The notes under the pieces were generated by a model. That model worked only from the letters and a program-made list of their open reading frames with translations, ran no database searches and had not been told where the DNA came from. This document shows positions 1-7,608 of a stretch of DNA of 64,000 bases, piece after piece. Each line of letters begins with the position of its first letter. Within the stretch, counting starts at the first letter, position 1. Both the position numbers and the translations under genes were made by a program. The stretch is taken from NCBI GenBank assembly GCA_905182495.1, contig CAJJBU010000013.1, positions 27,489 to 91,488 of the forward strand, in the 5' to 3' direction. This stretch comes from Flavobacteriales bacterium UBA952 (GTDB lineage: Bacteria > Bacteroidota > Bacteroidia > Flavobacteriales_D > Crocinitomicaceae).

Positions 1-1
1 G

Positions 2-343
2 TCAAACGCTAATTCCAAAGACTTTCAAAAAATCGTTGAAAACATTTGTAGACGAGACCTCAATTGGTTTTTTGAGCAATGGCTTTACAACGCTGGGCAT
101 CCCAAATTAAAAATAACCTCAAAAATCGATGGTCAAATCCTGACCTTAAAGATCACACAACAAACATCTCTATTCTCCTTTCCATTGAAAGTTGCCATTG
201 AATTTGAAAGCGGTACGATGATTAATGAAGTCATCAACATTTCGAAAAAAAACACACTATTGGAATTCTACAGGGAGCACGAGTCAATCAAAAGTTTTGA
301 ATTAGACCCAAAAGTACAGCTCCTTTTTGAAGTCTTGGACTAA
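2..343 (+). CDS. C-terminal fragment of M1-family-like aminopeptidase (cut by left window edge)
   Basis: An open frame enters from the left edge and stops at TAA 341-343; 113 residues are visible. It contains a short helical stretch ending in DLNWFFEQWLYNAGHP, followed by a beta-rich tail. That helix plus 'FFxQWxxxxGHP' is the typical end of the catalytic part of gluzincin M1 aminopeptidases of Bacteroidota, where it leads into a beta-sandwich domain. The HExxH zinc site would lie upstream, outside the window, so the peptidase call is a family inference from the C-terminus only. Confidence 0.7.
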   Translation, partial: SNANSKDFQKIVENICRRDLNWFFEQWLYNAGHPKLKITSKIDGQILTLKITQQTSLFSFPLKVAIEFESGTMINEVINISKKNTLLEFYREHESIKSFELDPKVQLLFEVLD

Positions 344-386
344 CTTTTATTCAATATGAAAAACATGAGAAGACCATTCAATTTTC

Positions 387-394
387 TAACTTTG
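387..394 (+). promoter_or_regulatory. -7 promoter box upstream of purM
   Basis: TAACTTTG matches the Bacteroidota primary sigma -7 consensus TAnnTTTG and ends 17 nt before the purM ATG. No clear TTG/TTTG -33 element was found at the right spacing. Confidence 0.4.
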
Positions 395-411
395 TCATCT
401 TAATCTGAATT

Positions 412-1581
412 ATGTCAGACAATCGTTATCAATCAAGAGGAGTATCAGCAGGGAAGGAAGACGTCCATAATGCCATTAAAAAAGTAGATAAAGGCCTATT
501 TCCTCAGGCTTTTTGTAAAATTGTTCCAGACTACTTAACTGGTGATGAGGACTATTGTTGCGTGATGCATGCAGATGGTGCAGGCACGAAATCCTCATTG
601 GCTTATATGTACTGGAAAAAGACCGGAGATGTTAGTGTTTGGAAAGGAATTGCTCAAGATGCCCTAATCATGAATCTCGATGATTTACTTTGTGTGGGTG
701 CTACAGGTCCTATCCTTCTATCTTCAACCATTGGAAGAAATAAGAACCTGATCACAGGCGAGGTGCTTTCTCAAATCATTAATGGCACAGAGGAGCTTCT
801 AGAAGACCTCAGAGGGCATGGAATTGAAATTTATTCCACAGGTGGCGAAACCGCAGATGTCGGTGATTTGGTAAGAACCATCATCGTTGATTCCACGGTC
901 ATTGCTCGAATGAAAAGAAGCGATGTGATTTCCAATGAAAACATTATTGCAGGAGATGTGATTGTAGGTTTGTCTTCTTCTGGTCAAGCAAGCTATGAAA
1001 ATCAATACAATGGCGGAATGGGAAGCAACGGACTCACCAGTGCACGTCATGATGTGTTTGACAAATCATTAGCGACTGAATTTCCAGAGAGTTTTGACCC
1101 AATGATTCCAAGTGATTTAATTTATAGCGGTTCAAAACTACTCACCGATTTTATTGAAAACAGTCCTATTGATGCAGGAAAGCTCGTGCTCTCACCTACA
1201 CGAACGTATGCTCCGATTATAAAAGCAATTTTAGATGCCTATAAAGGCAAAGTGCATGGTATGGTACATTGTTCTGGGGGCGCACAAACAAAAATTCTAC
1301 ACTTTGTTAAAAAATTACATATTATAAAGGATAATTTATTTCCAATACCACCACTTTTTGAAATGATTCAAAAAGAATCACAAACTGATTGGGAAGAAAT
1401 GTATAAGGTTTTCAATATGGGACACCGCATGGAAATCTATCTCCCAGAGGAGGATGCTGCGGGAATCATTGCCGTTTCTAAAGGTTTCGGTGTGGATGCA
1501 CAAATCATTGGAAGGGTTGAGAATGCTGCTAAATCGCAGGTTACCATTGATGATTCTAAAGGAAAATACATCTATCATTAG
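412..1581 (+). CDS. purM: Phosphoribosylformylglycinamidine cyclo-ligase (AIR synthase)
   Basis: This cytoplasmic enzyme closes the imidazole ring in step five of de novo purine synthesis (FGAM + ATP to AIR). The 389-residue product shows the PurM N-terminal ATP-binding fold: an opening YQSRGVSAGKEDV, a substrate loop HADGAGTKSSLA, and the acidic ALIMNLDDLLCVGA segment. The STGGETADVGD motif near residue 142 and GLSSSGQASYENQY near 183 follow. It is longer than the roughly 345-residue proteobacterial enzyme, as is usual for the Bacteroidota version. The ATG follows a TAACTTTG box. It stands alone between the aminopeptidase and the tRNA cluster. Confidence 0.93.
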   Translation: MSDNRYQSRGVSAGKEDVHNAIKKVDKGLFPQAFCKIVPDYLTGDEDYCCVMHADGAGTKSSLAYMYWKKTGDVSVWKGIAQDALIMNLDDLLCVGATGPILLSSTIGRNKNLITGEVLSQIINGTEELLEDLRGHGIEIYSTGGETADVGDLVRTIIVDSTVIARMKRSDVISNENIIAGDVIVGLSSSGQASYENQYNGGMGSNGLTSARHDVFDKSLATEFPESFDPMIPSDLIYSGSKLLTDFIENSPIDAGKLVLSPTRTYAPIIKAILDAYKGKVHGMVHCSGGAQTKILHFVKKLHIIKDNLFPIPPLFEMIQKESQTDWEEMYKVFNMGHRMEIYLPEEDAAGIIAVSKGFGVDAQIIGRVENAAKSQVTIDDSKGKYIYH

Positions 1582-1622
1582 AAAAACTTCGTTTTTTTTT
1601 TTATTACAAGCAATAGAATCCT

Positions 1623-1630
1623 TATTTTTG
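1623..1630 (+). promoter_or_regulatory. -7 promoter box of tRNA-Ser
   Basis: TATTTTTG, a perfect TAnnTTTG match, lies 20 nt upstream of the mature 5' end of tRNA-Ser, the right place for its promoter. Confidence 0.5.
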
Positions 1631-1650
1631 CCCTCCGTTCATTGAACATT

Positions 1651-1739
1651 GGAGAGGTGCCTGAGTGGCCGAAAGGACTTGTTTGCTAAACAAGCGTACC
1701 CTCAACCGGGTACCCGGGGTTCGAATCCCCGTCTCTCCG
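1651..1739 (+). tRNA. tRNA-Ser (anticodon GCT)
   Basis: This 89-nt class II tRNA has a long variable arm. The acceptor GGAGAGG pairs with TCTCTCC, with G as discriminator. The anticodon stem-loop is CTTGT-TTGCTAA-ACAAG, giving anticodon GCT, which reads AGC/AGT serine codons. The variable arm forms a strong GC stem (TACCC...GGGTA) and the T-arm is CGGGG-TTCGAAT-CCCCG. The 3' CCA is not encoded. Confidence 0.95.
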
Positions 1740-1761
1740 CAAAAAAAATAATACAATTAGA

Positions 1762-1793
1762 TTGCAAAACGGAATTAAAATGACTTACTTTTG
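1762..1793 (+). promoter_or_regulatory. Promoter of tRNA-Pro
   Basis: TTG at 1762-1764, a 21-nt spacer, then TACTTTTG at 1786-1793 fit the Bacteroidota TTG/TAnnTTTG promoter. It precedes tRNA-Pro by about 68 nt, leaving a transcribed leader. Confidence 0.5.
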
Positions 1794-1861
1794 CACTCGA
1801 ATTTGAGGATAACGTTTCTCAAAGTCCAATTTGGAAATCTTTTAGATGATCAATTTACACT

Positions 1862-1936
1862 CGGGGTGTAGCGTAGCCCGGTCATCGCGCCTCGTTTGGG
1901 ACGAGGAGGTCGCAGGTTCGAATCCTGCCACCCCGA
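1862..1936 (+). tRNA. tRNA-Pro (anticodon TGG)
   Basis: The acceptor CGGGGTG pairs perfectly with CACCCCG, with A as discriminator. The anticodon stem-loop is CCTCG-TTTGGGA-CGAGG, giving anticodon TGG (proline, CCA). The T-arm is GCAGG-TTCGAAT-CCTGC. CCA is not encoded. A strong hairpin plus T-run follows at 1945. Confidence 0.95.
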
Positions 1937-1944
1937 CATTATTT

Positions 1945-1968
1945 GGGGATGAGAGATCATCCCCTTTT
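1945..1968 (+). terminator. Rho-independent terminator after tRNA-Pro
   Basis: GGGGATGA (1945-1952), loop GAGA, TCATCCCC (1957-1964), then TTTT. It separates tRNA-Pro from the downstream tRNA-Arg. Confidence 0.7.
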
Positions 1969-2021
1969 AGTTGATGGTTTTTTAACTAAAGGACTTACTC
2001 CCCTTAAAAGAGTATAGTGAG

Positions 2022-2095
2022 GGCTCAGTAGCTCAGCTGGATAGAGCACCTCCCTTCTAAGGAGGCGGTCAAAGGTTCGAATCTTGTCGGGGTCA
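2022..2095 (+). tRNA. tRNA-Arg-like gene (anticodon TCT), possibly chimeric at an integration site
   Basis: The D-arm (GCTC...GAGC), anticodon arm CCTCC-CTTCTAA-GGAGG (anticodon TCT, arginine AGA) and T-loop TTCGAAT are normal. The acceptor is not: 5' GGCTCAG against 3' CGGGGTC gives one A-G mismatch (position 6-67) and two G-U pairs. The T-stem AAAGG/CTTGT has a second A-G mismatch. The gene follows the tRNA-Pro terminator and I see no TAnnTTTG box between them. Its antisense strand encodes the last 24 residues of the recombinase remnant, so the 3' part may derive from an integrated element. Function is uncertain. Confidence 0.7.
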
Positions 2096-2099
2096 CTCT

Positions 2100-2145
2100 A
2101 GCGGAGAATTGGTTAAAATCAACTGGTTCTCCGCTTTTTATTTTT
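2100..2145 (+). terminator. Hairpin plus T-run downstream of tRNA-Arg
   Basis: AGCGGAGAA (2100-2108) pairs with TTCTCCGCT (2127-2135), followed by a T-rich tract, forming a + strand terminator for tRNA-Arg. On the opposite strand the same bases are codons of the recombinase remnant. Confidence 0.6.
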
Positions 2146-2574
2146 GCTAAATCCTTTGATAATAAAGGGATTGCGGAGAAAATAGAATTTACTCTTTTGG
2201 TTTGAACTTTGCCTTTTAACTTGTCGTAACCTATTCCGGATGGAAACACTAAACTTTGTATTTTCTTCTTTTGAGGTAAATCTCCAGAAGCCCAAAATTC
2301 ACTAAGGTTAGAAGACATTTTTAATGCTTTATCTATTGCTATTTGAAGGTTTGAACTCGAAATTGTAGAACTGAATAAATTTGACTCCAACTTCTTTTCT
2401 TCCGATTCATATTTTGTTTTGAATTTCTTGTAGATTTCGTTGTCAATTTCTCCAATTGCAAAGCGTTCTTCAATTGTTTCAATTTTAGTCTTTAAGAGGT
2501 TCATTTGCTTCTTTACATTTGTTTCATTCTCTCCCAGTCTTCTATTAATAGAACCTCGGCTTTTGATGTTTTTA

Positions 2575-2582
2575 TATCTTTG
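2575..2582 (+). promoter_or_regulatory. -7 promoter box of the leucine-rich repeat gene
   Basis: TATCTTTG matches TAnnTTTG and ends 14 nt before the ATG at 2597. It sits inside the open frame of the recombinase remnant on the other strand. Confidence 0.45.
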
Positions 2583-2596
2583 ACGAAAACATAACT

Positions 2597-3433
2597 ATGA
2601 AAAATTCACTTCTCTTCTTTTTACTTTTATTGACTGCGGGTGCTTTTAGTCAAAATGTAAACATTCCAGATGCTAACTTTAAGGCATACTTGGTAGATAA
2701 TATTGAGATTAACACGAATGGTGATTCAGAAATTCAGGTCAGTGAAGCATCTTCCTTTAATTCTACTATGTATGCTAATAGCTTGTCGATTTCAGACCTA
2801 ACCGGTATTGAAGCTTTTACAGCATTAACTTTATTAAAGTGCAATGATAATCAGCTTACAAGTCTCGATGTAAGTCAGAATATTTCTTTAACGTCATTGA
2901 ATTGCAATGTCAATCAGCTAACAAGTCTAAACCTAAATCAGAATATTGCTTTAATTTCATTGAATTGCAATGAAAATCAGATTACAAGTTTAGACCTAAG
3001 TCAGAATATGGCTTTAGAAGATCTGAGCTGTGGGTCTAATCAACTTACAAGTCTAGATGTAAGTCAGAATACGGCTTTGTATGTCTTGTGGTGTCCCGAG
3101 AACCAACTCTCTTGCCTAAATGTTAGTAATGGAAATAACATCAACTTTTGGCAAATGTATGCATCCGATAATCCCGATTTATCCTGTATCGAAGTAGATG
3201 ATGAAAATTGGGCAACAACTAATTGGGGAGATGATTCCCCAATCTCATATAGTGAAGACTGCAATAACGATTGTTCTACATCAACAGTAGGAATAACCGA
3301 AATCACAAGCTCCAAAACCCGCATCCAAATTCTTGACATGTTGGGTAGAGAAACCTCCTTTCAATCAAACACACCTCTTATCTATGTCTATGATGATGGG
3401 AGCACAGAGAAGGTGTATCGTGTTTCGTTTTAA
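2597..3433 (+). CDS. Secreted leucine-rich repeat protein with short T9SS type A-like C-terminus
   Basis: The 278-residue product has a signal peptide (MKNSLLFFLLLLTAGAFSQ). At about 85-195 come five to six leucine-rich repeats of about 21 residues with the pattern L.CN.NQLTSLDVSQN.AL, one with 'WCPENQLSCLNV'. A short Cys-rich linker follows, and the end resembles the compact type A sorting domain (QILDMLGRETSF, then PLIYVYDDGSTEKVYRV). It is probably exported through the T9SS and displayed or released; the ligand is unknown. It lies directly next to the recombinase remnant and may be element cargo. The next gene starts 16 nt downstream. Confidence 0.8.
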   Translation: MKNSLLFFLLLLTAGAFSQNVNIPDANFKAYLVDNIEINTNGDSEIQVSEASSFNSTMYANSLSISDLTGIEAFTALTLLKCNDNQLTSLDVSQNISLTSLNCNVNQLTSLNLNQNIALISLNCNENQITSLDLSQNMALEDLSCGSNQLTSLDVSQNTALYVLWCPENQLSCLNVSNGNNINFWQMYASDNPDLSCIEVDDENWATTNWGDDSPISYSEDCNNDCSTSTVGITEITSSKTRIQILDMLGRETSFQSNTPLIYVYDDGSTEKVYRVSF

Positions 3434-3449
3434 AAAACCACATTCAAAC

Positions 3450-3755
3450 ATGAATATTTTTCAATCCTTAAAAAACAAGTTTTTTGGAGCGCCTATTGAC
3501 TTCACTGCACTCGTGAAAGATGGAGCCATTATTGTAGATGTGCGATCTCCTCAGGAGTTTAAATCAGGGCATGCGAAAAAAAGTAAAAACATTCCCTTAC
3601 CTGAATTGAAATCAAAAATAACATCCCTCAAAGGTAAAGCGGTCTTATTGGTTTGTAAATCTGGTGCAAGAGCTGGAATGGCAAAATCGATCCTTAAGAG
3701 TGAGGGTGTTGTTGCCCACAATCTGGGGGCTTGGCAAAAGGCTCATGATTTATAA
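3450..3755 (+). CDS. Rhodanese-like domain protein
   Basis: A single rhodanese domain of 101 residues, probably cytoplasmic because there is no signal peptide. Visible marks are VDVRSPQEFKSGHAKKSKNIP and the active loop VCKSGARAG with Cys69, the persulfide-carrying position. The end GAWQKAHDL is typical (usually GG.W). I place the start at ATG 3450, where homology begins; a longer frame from 3333 overlaps the previous gene out of frame and looks spurious. The sulfur acceptor is unknown. Confidence 0.85.
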   Translation: MNIFQSLKNKFFGAPIDFTALVKDGAIIVDVRSPQEFKSGHAKKSKNIPLPELKSKITSLKGKAVLLVCKSGARAGMAKSILKSEGVVAHNLGAWQKAHDL

Positions 3756-3779
3756 ATCATAAAAAGAGGTCCTTATTAG

Positions 3780-4523
3780 CTACACCCATGAATAAGTAAT
3801 CCCTATAACGTCTTCTAGGTTAACCACAGCATGGTGGCAGCCGGCCGGAATATATACGACTTCCTTTTCATGTTGAATAAACACCTGTAACTCATCCAAT
3901 ACTCCAGGCTCAGAGAGCTCCGTATAGGCATCAAGAAACCATTGCATTGCGCTTGTTTTGATCTGACCGTAGCGCATGTTTTTTGTCTCTACAAATCGAT
4001 TGTTTTTATCGGAATAAGGAAACATAATCCACAGCTTTTTGCCTGAGACAAGATAATTGAGGGCTTCTGAATGAATATGTAAATGCGTTCCAGAGTACTT
4101 CCCTCCAGCGAAGAGTCTTGAAATTCTTAAATCACGGATCGTCTTTTTTTTGAAAAAAGAGGGTATTGGTATTAGCTGCGGAATTAAGGAACATGCAATA
4201 GGATCCTTAAGAATATTATGAAAAACATATTTACGATTATCCTTTGGCATTACGCGCTTTATGAATTCATCAAAACTCAATGATCCCACGAGTTTTGTAG
4301 CCTCGCCTGATGCGGCATACTGTACTTCGACCTCCTTCAGCTTGGAGCAGAACGGTCCTTCAGCAATCAAATCTGGCATGGTCAATAAATGAACCTTTTT
4401 CTTTAAAGAACTTAGGTTTTTGATTGTGCTGTACTCTCTTTGTAAAGGAGTCAATAGCGAAATCCCTTCGAGGTATTGCCCAAAGCGCTTCTCACTATTT
4501 TTCTTTTTAAAAATTCCAAACAT
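3780..4523 (-). CDS. Cupin-like/JmjC-domain protein (putative 2-oxoglutarate oxygenase)
   Basis: The 247-residue product has a C-terminal double-stranded beta-helix. GTHLHIHSEALNYLVSGKKLWIMFP around 140-170 supplies a JmjC/cupin_8-type HxH/HSE iron site and the conserved 'V.GKK.W..FP'. IPAGCHHAVVNLED near 225 supplies the distal His. JmjC-type family members hydroxylate protein side chains, but the substrate here cannot be told. The gene stands alone, convergent with the rhodanese. A near-consensus box GATTTTTG (4528-4535) ends 4 nt before the ATG, suggesting a very short or absent leader. Confidence 0.7.
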   Translation of the reverse strand: MFGIFKKKNSEKRFGQYLEGISLLTPLQREYSTIKNLSSLKKKVHLLTMPDLIAEGPFCSKLKEVEVQYAASGEATKLVGSLSFDEFIKRVMPKDNRKYVFHNILKDPIACSLIPQLIPIPSFFKKKTIRDLRISRLFAGGKYSGTHLHIHSEALNYLVSGKKLWIMFPYSDKNNRFVETKNMRYGQIKTSAMQWFLDAYTELSEPGVLDELQVFIQHEKEVVYIPAGCHHAVVNLEDVIGITYSWV

Positions 4524-4820
4524 GACTCAAAAATCGATTTGCTCTAAAATACAAAAAAGGCTAAACCAAAAACCGAAACGGGGCAGGTTTGTCATTTGGC
4601 TTATCCGCGTAAATACCAAAGGCAGTCATTTGATACTTAGGGATGTATAATCTACCGGAATTCCAAGTTAAATGCCGACCACCACAAATTCATCGGTACT
4701 GTTTTACTTTTGGAACTACTCAAAATACGATAGCATCCATTTAAAGAAAGAAAAAGTAAGGCTGATCGTTGCGTCATTAATAGCTTTCTCCCTATCTTTA
4801 GGCCAGCTAAACTACAATTA

Positions 4821-7535
4821 ATGCATCGCCTTTTAACCTTTTTCCTGCTTTTAGGAATGTGTAAAACAACCTTTGCCCAATTGGTTTTTGCTGAACTCCT
4901 CGGCGATCCAGTGAATACGGCCGGGTGGAATTTGACCGGTGCAGCTTTTATTGGAGATACATGGGGGGATCCTAATGCTGATTTTGATGAAGTTATTCTA
5001 ACCAACCAAACGAACACAAGCAGTGGTGGTGTCTTTTTCACAGAGCCCCTGGATTTATCTACTTGTAACCAATGGCATGTCGATTTTGATTTTCGTGCTT
5101 GGGAAGGTAACGGTGCTGATGGCTTGGCCTTCTGCTTTTTAGACGTCCCTCCTACCGGCTTTGTTTCTGGCGGTGGTGTTGGTATTCCGTCAACAGCGAA
5201 CGGGATAAAAGTAGTCTTCGACACTTATAATAACTGGGGAGGGGCAAATCCAGCGCTTCAAATCTACAGCGGAAGTGGCTATAATGAAAACCCTGTCATT
5301 TCACCGGGTATTGTATTTCTAGATAATATCGGTGGTAACTTGAGCTTTATTCGTTCAAACGCCTACAATTCTGCGACAATTACTTATAACAATGGTAACA
5401 TAACTTTAACCGTCAATGGTACACTTTACTTGAATACCTTCTTTCCAGTTAACTTCGCCGGTTACATGGGCTTTACAGCAAGCACTGGAGGGCTTAATGA
5501 CAAACACTCCATCAAAAATGTTCGAATTTTTGCTGACCTTCCTGAATCTAATGCGGGAAGTGACATTTCAATATGTAATGGGGAATCGGTACAAATTGGA
5601 GGGCCTAATGACCCCAACAACACTTATTCATGGACCTCAACGGATTTTCTTGACGACCCTTTTCTTTCCAATCCAACCGCAACTCTTGTCAATAATACGA
5701 ATGCACTTATCGTACAACAGTATATCGTTGAAACTCTAATTACTGCAAATACTGGCGCATGTCCTGATTATGATACAGTTAATGTTACCGTTTTTCCTTC
5801 GGATACAAGTATTGAAAACATTTCCATCTGTGAAGGTCTCCTTCCTTTTGATTGGAATGGGTTGAGCCTCAACTCATCTATTAGCGAGACATTAAACCTA
5901 CTTTCTATCAACAATTGTGATTCTGTAGCAATTTTAAATCTAATAGTCAACCTCACTAGTAGCAGTTCAAATGATACCACTGTTTGTGATACAGAAATCC
6001 CCTTTTTTTGGAATGGCTTGAACATTGATGACGCAGGTACTTTTTCTACCATTCTTATAAATGAAGCCGGCTGCGATTCGATAACTACCTTAAATGTCAC
6101 TATAAATCCTACCTTAACGAGCGTGGCTGACACAATAGTATGTGCTACCCAAGTGCCCTTTAATTGGAACGGATTAACCTTTAATACGACAGGTTCTCAG
6201 ACTGCAATCTTAACGAGTTTAGTTACTGGGTGTGATTCCCTTGTGTCCTTAAATTTAATCGTACAACCTACTTTAACGACTATTACAGACTCTATTGTTT
6301 GTGAAACAGAATTGCCTTTTATTTGGAATGGCTTGACCTTTAACGCTGAGGGGCAACAAGAGGCAACACTGCTGAGCCTCGTCACTGGGTGTGATTCACT
6401 AGCGACCTTAAGCCTTATTGTAAATCCAACGCTAACAAGCACAAGTGATATTGTCATTTGTGACCATCAGACCCCTTTTGATTGGAATGGTCTTCAACTT
6501 ACCGAATCAGGCACAAGTACGGTAACGCTCCAAAGTACGGTCACTGGATGTGACTCGATTGCGACCTTGAATTTACTTGTAAACCCCACCTTAACAAGCG
6601 ATACTGACACGACAGTATGTAGTTCAGAGCTCCCTTTTGATTGGAATGGATTGACTTTTTCTACTGCCGGGTCACAAACTGCAAGTTTAACAAGTTTAGT
6701 TACTGGGTGTGATTCTTTAGCAAGCTTAAATTGCAATATGATTAATGTTCCCGAGCTTGAAATTGTAGTTAGTGCCAATGGCGGGTGTGTTCCAATCAGT
6801 ATCAACATCTCTAATCCATTTGCCACTGTAAATAGCTTATGTGAATGGGAAATCAGTAATGGTGCCAATTTTAGCACCTGCAGTAACATCATCTCATTTA
6901 CAGCTGCGGGGTGCTACGACATTACGCTCACAAGTACTGAGATGGGGTGCACCTCGGCAATTTTAGAAACGGATATAATTTGTCTTGATGCGAAACCTGT
7001 TGCAGATTTCACCGCTGCCCCAGCGGTAATTACGCTTAGTAGCCAGTGGGTTCAATTTTACAATTCATCATCCTTTTCGGCAACAAACTTTGCATGGGAT
7101 TTTGGTGATGATGAATTTTCTAATGATGAAAACCCGCAACATGAATATGTAAATAATTCAATCGGATATTTGGCCAGCTTGATTGCTAGTACGAATCAAG
7201 GTTGCGCCGATACCGCCTCTCTCTTCATAGAATGTAAAGAAGAACCGATTATATTTATTCCCAATACTTTTACTCCAGATGGAGACCAATACAACCAATA
7301 TTTCATACCTAGAATTCCACCATCGATTGACGCATTCAACTACACCCTTTGGATATACAACCGATGGGGCGAATTGATTTTTGAATCGCATCAAATTGAC
7401 ATCGGGTGGGACGGTACTTATGGATCTGCGGGCATGGATGTAAAGGAAGGCTCTTATATTTGGAAAATAGTCTATAAGCTACCTGATACGGATGAGAGAA
7501 AAACAATTTCTGGACATGTAAACCTCATTCGCTAA
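4821..7535 (+). CDS. Large secreted L-type lectin/Cys-repeat protein with T9SS type B (CHU_C) sorting domain
   Basis: The 904-residue product has a signal peptide (about 1-20) and an L-type (legume) lectin-like domain at about 22-235, with SGGVFFTEPLDLS, GADGLAFCFLD and VVFDTYNNWGG. An Ig-like segment opening SNAGSDISICNGESVQIGG follows. Six repeats of 52-53 residues (about 337-640) have pattern C..PF.WNGL......L..GCDS...L.L.V.PT. PKD-like domains (FAWDFGDDEFSNDENPQH) precede the C-terminal FIPNTFTPDGDQYNQYF and YNRWGELIFES, the hallmark of the gliding-associated type B sorting signal. Expected at the cell surface, perhaps binding glycans. A second lectin/repeat gene lies at 61788. Confidence 0.85.
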   Translation: MHRLLTFFLLLGMCKTTFAQLVFAELLGDPVNTAGWNLTGAAFIGDTWGDPNADFDEVILTNQTNTSSGGVFFTEPLDLSTCNQWHVDFDFRAWEGNGADGLAFCFLDVPPTGFVSGGGVGIPSTANGIKVVFDTYNNWGGANPALQIYSGSGYNENPVISPGIVFLDNIGGNLSFIRSNAYNSATITYNNGNITLTVNGTLYLNTFFPVNFAGYMGFTASTGGLNDKHSIKNVRIFADLPESNAGSDISICNGESVQIGGPNDPNNTYSWTSTDFLDDPFLSNPTATLVNNTNALIVQQYIVETLITANTGACPDYDTVNVTVFPSDTSIENISICEGLLPFDWNGLSLNSSISETLNLLSINNCDSVAILNLIVNLTSSSSNDTTVCDTEIPFFWNGLNIDDAGTFSTILINEAGCDSITTLNVTINPTLTSVADTIVCATQVPFNWNGLTFNTTGSQTAILTSLVTGCDSLVSLNLIVQPTLTTITDSIVCETELPFIWNGLTFNAEGQQEATLLSLVTGCDSLATLSLIVNPTLTSTSDIVICDHQTPFDWNGLQLTESGTSTVTLQSTVTGCDSIATLNLLVNPTLTSDTDTTVCSSELPFDWNGLTFSTAGSQTASLTSLVTGCDSLASLNCNMINVPELEIVVSANGGCVPISINISNPFATVNSLCEWEISNGANFSTCSNIISFTAAGCYDITLTSTEMGCTSAILETDIICLDAKPVADFTAAPAVITLSSQWVQFYNSSSFSATNFAWDFGDDEFSNDENPQHEYVNNSIGYLASLIASTNQGCADTASLFIECKEEPIIFIPNTFTPDGDQYNQYFIPRIPPSIDAFNYTLWIYNRWGELIFESHQIDIGWDGTYGSAGMDVKEGSYIWKIVYKLPDTDERKTISGHVNLIR
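5829..6740 (+). repeat. Six in-frame repeats of 156-159 bp encoding Cys-Cys modules
   Basis: Repeat units begin at the TGT codons at 5829, 5985, 6141, 6300, 6459 and 6618, so the spacing is 156, 156, 159, 159 and 159 bp. Each encodes C-x4-PF-x-WNGL ... GCDS ... L.V.PTLT. The copies are clearly diverged at the DNA level, indicating an old expansion, with the last two most alike. Confidence 0.9.
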
Positions 7536-7608
7536 ACCCGATCTGTATTAGGCAATTAAACCAAAAAAAAATCGTTAATCAGGGAGAATTCTCTAAAGCT
7601 TAGTACGT

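Larger units (their letters stand above)
2025..2594 (-). pseudogene. Serine recombinase, C-terminal remnant (integrative element scar)
   Basis: Only the distal part of a large serine recombinase remains: a charged coiled-coil (KTKIETIEERFAIGEID...KKFKTKYESEEKK) and a C-terminal tail with ALKMSSNLSEFWASGDL and VNSIFSAIPLLSKDL, typical of Bacteroidota site-specific recombinases. The catalytic resolvase domain and the zinc-ribbon are missing. The frame is open upstream from 2504 to about 2594, with recombinase-like residues, and ends where the leucine-rich repeat gene begins. The last 24 codons are the reverse complement of tRNA-Arg, the usual sign of an element that integrates in a tRNA 3' end. 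No intact start exists. Confidence 0.8.

Noticed and set aside
3333..3449. Extension of the rhodanese frame upstream of 3450
   Set aside because: It overlaps the LRR gene out of frame and has no homology; the ATG at 3450 begins the real domain.
4672..4821. A 49-codon + strand ORF (starts MPTTTNSSVLF) whose stop overlaps the ATG at 4821
   Set aside because: No recognisable family, weak codon texture and no promoter; the overlap may be chance.
4652..5224. A 190-residue minus-strand ORF
   Set aside because: It is antisense to the lectin gene and low-complexity basic; the + strand has a clear lectin domain.
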